Shown here in pieces: positions 58,960 to 64,000 of a DNA stretch of 64,000 bases. Position 1 is the first letter of the stretch; every line of letters begins with the position of its first letter. The translations under genes and the position numbers were made by a program. Where the stretch lies: NCBI GenBank assembly GCA_027625915.1, contig JANTQA010000036.1:8329001-8393000 (forward strand), written 5' to 3'. This DNA is from Anaeramoeba flamelloides. Taxonomy: Eukaryota; Metamonada; Anaeramoebidae. The notes below the pieces were generated by a model. It did no database searches, was not told where the DNA came from, and was given only the letters and a program-made list of their open reading frames with translations.

Positions 58960-60109
58960 TATAAATTTTTACAAAATATTTTTTAAACTACTAAAAATTG
59001 GTAACTTTAAAAAAAAAAATGTTTTTTTTAAACATCTCAAAAAAATGATTTTTATTTTTATTTGAACTAAAAAACAATGTTTAAAAAAAAATTTTTTTTA
59101 ATTGTAAAACTCTAGTAAAATTTCATTTTTTTCTAATTTAACAGAAAAAAAAATTCACATTTCCAATATTTTGAAAAAAAAATTATTAGACCTCATCTTA
59201 TTTGATCTAAATATTCATTTTTTCAAATTTTTGATAGTTTAATCACTAGAAAAATATAAAAAAATGCTAAAAAAATTCAAAAAAATTTTAACTAGAATTT
59301 CCTATTAAAATGTTTTTTTTTCAAAAAAATAAATTTTTTAAATAAGTTTTTTTCTATTCAATTTTAAATTTTTTAATTTTTTTACAATGAAAAAAAAATA
59401 TATATTAGAAAAATTACTCAATTAAAAATTCAATTTTATTATCTTCAGAATTTTATAATTTTAAAATATCCAATAATTACTCATTAGCTCAGCGGTAGAG
59501 CACCTAGATCTCAAAATTTGAAAAGTGTGTAGCCGGAATTCGATTCCTGATAAGATCAATTAAATTAATTGTTTTTTTTTTTAAATTTTTTATATATAAT
59601 TTGATCATTTAAGTATACATGTTTGCTACCTGAATTTACCTTTAAATCTTTTCAAAATTTTTTTTTCAAAAATTCAAATCCTCTTAAGGTACCAAAATTC
59701 GGATAAATACTGGTAAATAAGTAGTTTTTTCCATGTGAGGAGTAGAAGATTATAAATTATTTATATATAGTAAAACCTACAATTAAAAAAAAACTTTAAA
59801 ATTCATTTTAATCTATGGGGGTCACTATATAAAAAATATAAAAACAATCTCAATTTTTCATTTTTTTTTTTTGGGGATCTTATATTTTTCGAGTTATTTC
59901 ACAAAATAGTTGTGAAAAATCACAATTAAAAAATTTGTATATAAAAATCGATTTTGGGAAATATCTCGAAAACTAGACGTCCTAGAGACTTCTAAACACC
60001 AAAAATTGAAATTTAAGAAAATTTTGAATTTTTTGAGAAATAAAAAAATTTTTTTGATCCCAGTTTTATATTTACTCTTGTGTAAAATAATTTGAAAAAA
60101 TTGAATATT
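58960..60109. other. AT-rich spacer with a tRNA-like motif
   Basis: Mostly A/T-biased sequence. The only distinctive item is the tRNA-like stretch at 59475-59560. A Lys/Phe-rich minus-strand frame at 59894-60211 runs into an F repeat and is rejected. Confidence 0.4.
59475..59560 (+). pseudogene. tRNA-like sequence (probable tRNA pseudogene or SINE head)
   Basis: A perfect A-box-like block TAGCTCAGCGGTAGAGC is followed about 40 bases later by the B-box-like TTCGATTCC. The D arm (GCTC...GAGC) pairs. However, the anticodon stem, the T stem and the acceptor stem do not form, so it is not a functional tRNA by inspection. It could be a decayed tRNA or the promoter head of a tRNA-derived SINE. Confidence 0.4.
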
Positions 60110-60192
60110 CCAAATTTTGTGCCTTAATTTGAGATTTTTTTGTGCCTTAAATTTCGTTGAAAGTTTGTACCTTAAAAGTGAAACTGACTGTA
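60110..60192 (+). mobile_element. F-family hairpin MITE, right half only
   Basis: Contains AAATTTTGTGCCTTAATTTG through AAGTGAAACTGACTG-TA, identical in order to the right arms of the next three copies, but has no left arm. Confidence 0.75.
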
Positions 60193-60236
60193 ATTTAAAA
60201 AACAAAATCAAAACAAAAAATAAACAAACAACAAAA

Positions 60237-60439
60237 TACAGTCAGTTTCACTTTTAAGGCACAAACTTTCAACGAAATTTAAGGCACAAAAAAATCTCAA
60301 ATTAAGGCACAAAATTTGGAATTTTTAATTTTTGCAATTTATTTTACTAGAATCCAAAATTTTGTGCCTTAATTTGAGATTTTTATTGTGCCTTAAATTT
60401 CGTTGAAAGTTTGTGCCTTAAAAGTGAAACTGACTGTAA
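60237..60439. mobile_element. F-family hairpin MITE, copy a
   Basis: Near-perfect palindrome: TA-CAGTCAGTTTCACTTTTA at the left edge and TAAAAGTGAAACTGACTG-TA at the right. Arms of about 80 bp carry three AAGGCACAA words each. TA on both sides suggests the target duplication. About 203 bp, non-coding. Confidence 0.9.
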
Positions 60440-60549
60440 CCAAAAAAAAAAAAATATTATTTTAGGATCTTTTCCCTTTCCTTTATTGCTTTTCGATTTC
60501 CATATTAGTATCCAGCATGAAAACACTTTTAATATCTTTTCAATTCAAT

Positions 60550-60747
60550 TACAGTCAGTTTCACTTTTAAGGTACAAACTTTCAACGAAATTTAAGGCAC
60601 AAAAAAATCTCAAATTAAGGCACAAAATTTGGATTGTTTTTTACAATTTATTTTTACTAGAATTTGAATTTTGTGCTTTAATTTGAGATTTTTTTTGAGC
60701 CTTAAATTTCGTTGAAAGTTTGTGCCTTAAAAGTGAAACTGACTGTA
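60550..60747. mobile_element. F-family hairpin MITE, copy b
   Basis: Same structure and almost the same sequence as copy a, starting 110 bp after its end. The few differences (for example AAGGTACAA in the left arm, TGTGCTTTAA in the right) show it is a separate insertion or duplicate rather than an assembly echo. Confidence 0.9.
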
Positions 60748-60842
60748 CAATTGTGTCTCTTTGACCTAATTTTCTACTGGAAACTTTGGTACTATGGACT
60801 ATTTATCATTTTGGTTATTACCCCGATTTTAAAGTTTTCAAG

Positions 60843-61044
60843 TACAGTCAGTTTCACTTTTAAGGCACAAACTTTCAACGAAATTTAAGGCACATAAAAA
60901 ATCTCAAATTAAAGCACAAAATTCAAATTCTAGTAAAAATAAATTGTAAAAAAAAAAAATTGCAAATTTTGTGCCTTAATTTGAGATTTTTTTGTGCCTT
61001 AAATTTCGTTGAAAGTTTGTGCCTTAAAAGTGAAACTGACTGTA
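60843..61044. mobile_element. F-family hairpin MITE, copy c
   Basis: Third near-identical palindrome, starting 95 bp after copy b. The spacers between a, b and c are unrelated to each other, which argues for independent insertions into TA sites rather than tandem duplication. Confidence 0.9.
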
Positions 61045-64000
61045 TATTCTGACCAATCAATTTAGTTTCTTCTTCCAATTCCCTTTTCATTTTCTAAAAC
61101 AGTTTTTATTAACAATTCAAATTAAGATAAATGAAAAATAAATGATCTTTCAAAAATATCTTGTGAATAACTATGGTACCAAATAAGATATTTTCATAAA
61201 ACACTGAGTTAGGGCTTTTCTCATCACTTTTAGTACATTAAAATGAATTGATCATTTTTGATTGAGATATTAGCATTTTTGTAGCTAAAAAATTTTTTTA
61301 ATCAATAATCAGTGAGAGGATTCTACTCAACTAACTCAATCAAAAGCTGCTAAAAATTTTAAAAAGATTCCCCTATAATCCCAAAAAATAACCAAATTGA
61401 AAAATGGGAAAAAAAGTAAAGATACGTATATCTATCAAAATTGAAGTGAGAAACCAAGCCAATATTTTAAAAAGAGAACAAATTTTTTTAAAAAAGGGTC
61501 AAATCTGATTGAAAACGAAACTACTCAATGGACTTATAATTGGGTGAAAAGAGTAGGATTGAAGTTGATAAAAAGTTGTGAAGTTGAAAAAAAAAACCCG
61601 AAAATTGACACTCAAGAATTTTAAAAAAATATTTTTCTAATTTAAAAAAATAAATTCAAAAGAAAAATTAAAAATTGGGGATTGTTTTCAATATATACGA
61701 AACTGTGATATTAAACAACACCAAGTTTCAAAAATTTTATGTTATCTCAAGTCCAGAAATCAAAGTCACAATTCGTGATATCACACAAAGTGATTTTCAT
61801 ATCACAGCACCAATTACAATTTGCAATGATGACAATGTATCACCAACTTATATTTTGAATTAGAGGAAAAGTGTTGATAGAGAATTTGTTTCCAATTGAG
61901 TGATGACCTAATTAAAATTTGGATTTTCGCAAACTGGGTGAATGAATAAAATAATATTTCGAAAATATAAAAATCCGATTTTGATACCCGATATAGAGTA
62001 AGGCATTTTTATTTGGGAAAAAATGAACAAGTTCTCTTGATTATTGATGGTTTTAAAACTCATCAAGATTATCAATCGATGCAAACCTGTCAAAAAATAT
62101 CCAACTTTTAAATTTGCATACAAATTCAACACATATTTTACAACCCTAGGATGATGTTATTTTTTTTTTTAGGATTTTTAACTTATTTTAAAGTAACTAC
62201 TCTTCTAAAAATCATATATTAAATTTATCTCAACAATTTAAAACAAACTACAGGTTACACTCACAAAACATTAAAATTTTATTCAAAAAAAATTCAGGTT
62301 TCAATCTCCCTATAAACCTTTGAACGAAATACGTAAAATGAGTGAATATACACATAAAATTGTATTTGAAAAACTAAAAAAAAACCTCGAGTCAATTTAG
62401 AAGGTGATGTTTTGACTGAGAATTATCTTTTCGAAATTTTGGACAAGAGCAAGGTTGATTGAAAACAAAAAAATACACTCAAGTTGAAAAACAAGGTTTC
62501 GATATACTCACAAAATTATGAGAGAAAATTATAATAATTACAAATTTTACAACACCAACAAGTCCAATAATTTAATATTTCATGTTTGAAAAATTAAAAT
62601 AAAACTTGTCCAATTACACAATTTTTATTCACAAAGGATATTCAAAAATTTACAAGCTTCTTTGAGAAATACCTGAAATTTCATAATCATTCATTATTTT
62701 CAAGATTTCGACAGCCTTTTCAATAAAAGCTTTACATTCTCTGACTGGGAATAAAATTAAACCAAGAAGTCTTTTTATAATTATTGAGTTCACTCATACA
62801 CAAATTATCGGTTTGATATGACTTATTGTTATTTGAATTCAAAATGTGAAAAAAATTACAACATTTTCATTTTCCAAATTCCAATAGTTTTCAAATTACA
62901 ACCAACTAATTTGAGACTTGATTATAATTAAGATTTTAAACTGGAATTGGAAGTTATAATAAAATCACGTTTTGAATTCAAATACCAGTATCAAAATTGA
63001 AAAATTAACTTCAAATTTACCAGTGACACTATTTTTAATCATAAGGGTTCAAAATAAAATCAAACCAAAACAAAACATTGAACATTAAAATCAAAAAAGT
63101 TTTCTCAACTTCAAAATATAAAAAATTCAATTCAATGTTCGGAAATCTAAAGTTTTAAACAACCGAAGAAGACAAACACCCCAATATTCGTAATTTCACT
63201 CCATTTTCTCAACCTTTATCTTGGGAACAAATTAAAAATGTAAAGTGTTTCCAAGACATTTTTGTAAACCAAAATTTAAAATCTCATAGAAATTTTATTA
63301 TCAAACAAATACTAACCCATTTCATCAATATTCTTGAATCATTGATAATTGTGTTTTCAAAAAATGGAGTTGTTACCTTCACTTGTTAAATAACGAAATT
63401 TGAAGCAAGCGTAATTTTCCTTCTTATTGGTGATCGATCAATTTTAAAATTTAAAAACTCTAGTTGTGTTTTCTGTCCAATACAAAGATAAAAGATGCTC
63501 AAAGAAGTAAAAAAATAAGAAGTTGAAAATAAATGTACAAACAATCTTAATAATTGGTGATAATATGACAAGGATGTTGAGAAAGCAATTGAAAAGTTAT
63601 CCAACTCCCTTTTAGCTTTCTGAGAATATTGAAAAGGTTTTAAGACCAGAAACCATTCTAAAAAGGACGCCTAAAGGGTTAGTTGTTTTCGAAGTTCTTT
63701 TATTCATCATAATTTATAACACCACGATCGACTGGGAAACTAGACTGAGAAATTGCAATAAATGTTTGGAAATTTGTACTTGATTTTCAAATTTGGAATT
63801 ATTATACTCTAGCTTTGAATATTGCATTTTATGAAGTTAAGTGTTAAGAAACTCTCTAAAATTGGTTTTTCTTCAAAAGATTCTTTGTCCTGGATGGTTT
63901 GATATGAAAGAGGTAAAAAAAATTTATCAAAAGGGAAAATGAACTAAAAATTTTTTGAGATTTATTTGAATTTATCAGTATGCCTAACGCTTTTTTTATT
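61045..64000. other. No convincing gene; possible gene fragment at 61675-61863
   Basis: AT-rich. A plus-strand frame at 61675-61863 (VILNNTKFQKFYVISSPEI...ITAPITICNDDN) has balanced, protein-like composition but no start or domain I recognise; it may be a broken gene or chance. The M repeat lies at 62650-62782. Nothing else supported up to the window edge. Confidence 0.4.
62650..62782 (-). repeat. Dispersed repeat M, copy 2
   Basis: Inverted match of 57428-57556. The minus strand translates to FPVRECKAFIEKAVEILK and YEISGISQRSL, which keeps the amino-acid pattern of copy 1 (PVRECK, IEK, EILK, ISQRS), so it may be a remnant of a multi-copy coding sequence. Confidence 0.6.

Noticed and set aside
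60237-61044. CRISPR-like regular repeat array
   Set aside because: The repeats are ~200-bp palindromes with TA edges and unequal unrelated spacers in a eukaryotic genome; MITE insertions explain them.

Overview
The window is extremely AT-rich eukaryotic nuclear DNA: spliceosomal GT-AG introns, asparagine- and lysine-rich low-complexity proteins, long poly-A/T runs, sparse genes and many small DNA transposons. Predicted proteins match pan-eukaryotic families, with linkers rich in Asn/Lys/Glu. The style fits a free-living amoeboid protist (Anaeramoeba-like, or another AT-rich amoeba). This is inference from composition and protein style only; no rRNA or lineage marker is present. The standard genetic code is adequate for all genes.

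Layout. (1) 1-5789, minus strand: a large calponin-homology / PH-like-repeat / coiled-coil protein running off the left edge. (2) 9620-16774, plus: a two-domain fluoride exporter (FEX/CrcB type) split by a 5.4-kb intron packed with nested transposon relics. (3) 21223-22177, minus: a small coiled-coil protein with a broken reading frame. (4) 22.3-25.8 kb: three TTAA-bounded transposons, two abutting. (5) 25938-35211, plus: a PSME4/PA200/Blm10-type proteasome activator whose first three exons lie upstream of a 2.5-kb intron. (6) 36.1-38.4 kb: a TTAA element interrupted by a truncated LINE. (7) 40875-42276, minus: a three-exon C2-domain protein with a Met/Gln/Asn/Gly-rich tail. (8) 45.9-47.1 kb: nested MITEs. 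(9) 52.2-53.7 kb: an inverted pair of Tc1/mariner-like repeats. (10) 54535-56064, plus: a single-exon BRCT-PNKP DNA-end-repair enzyme. (11) 56.3-61.0 kb: a dense field of hairpin MITEs, including three near-identical palindromes within 0.8 kb. (12) 61-64 kb: no convincing gene, one dispersed repeat.

The genes are not an operon or an obvious pathway; they are independent housekeeping or signalling genes in a transposon-rich background. Exon boundaries were inferred by hand from GT/AG sites, codon phase and protein family alignment from memory. No search or transcript data were used. No LTR element, retrovirus-like or Polinton-like element was recognised.
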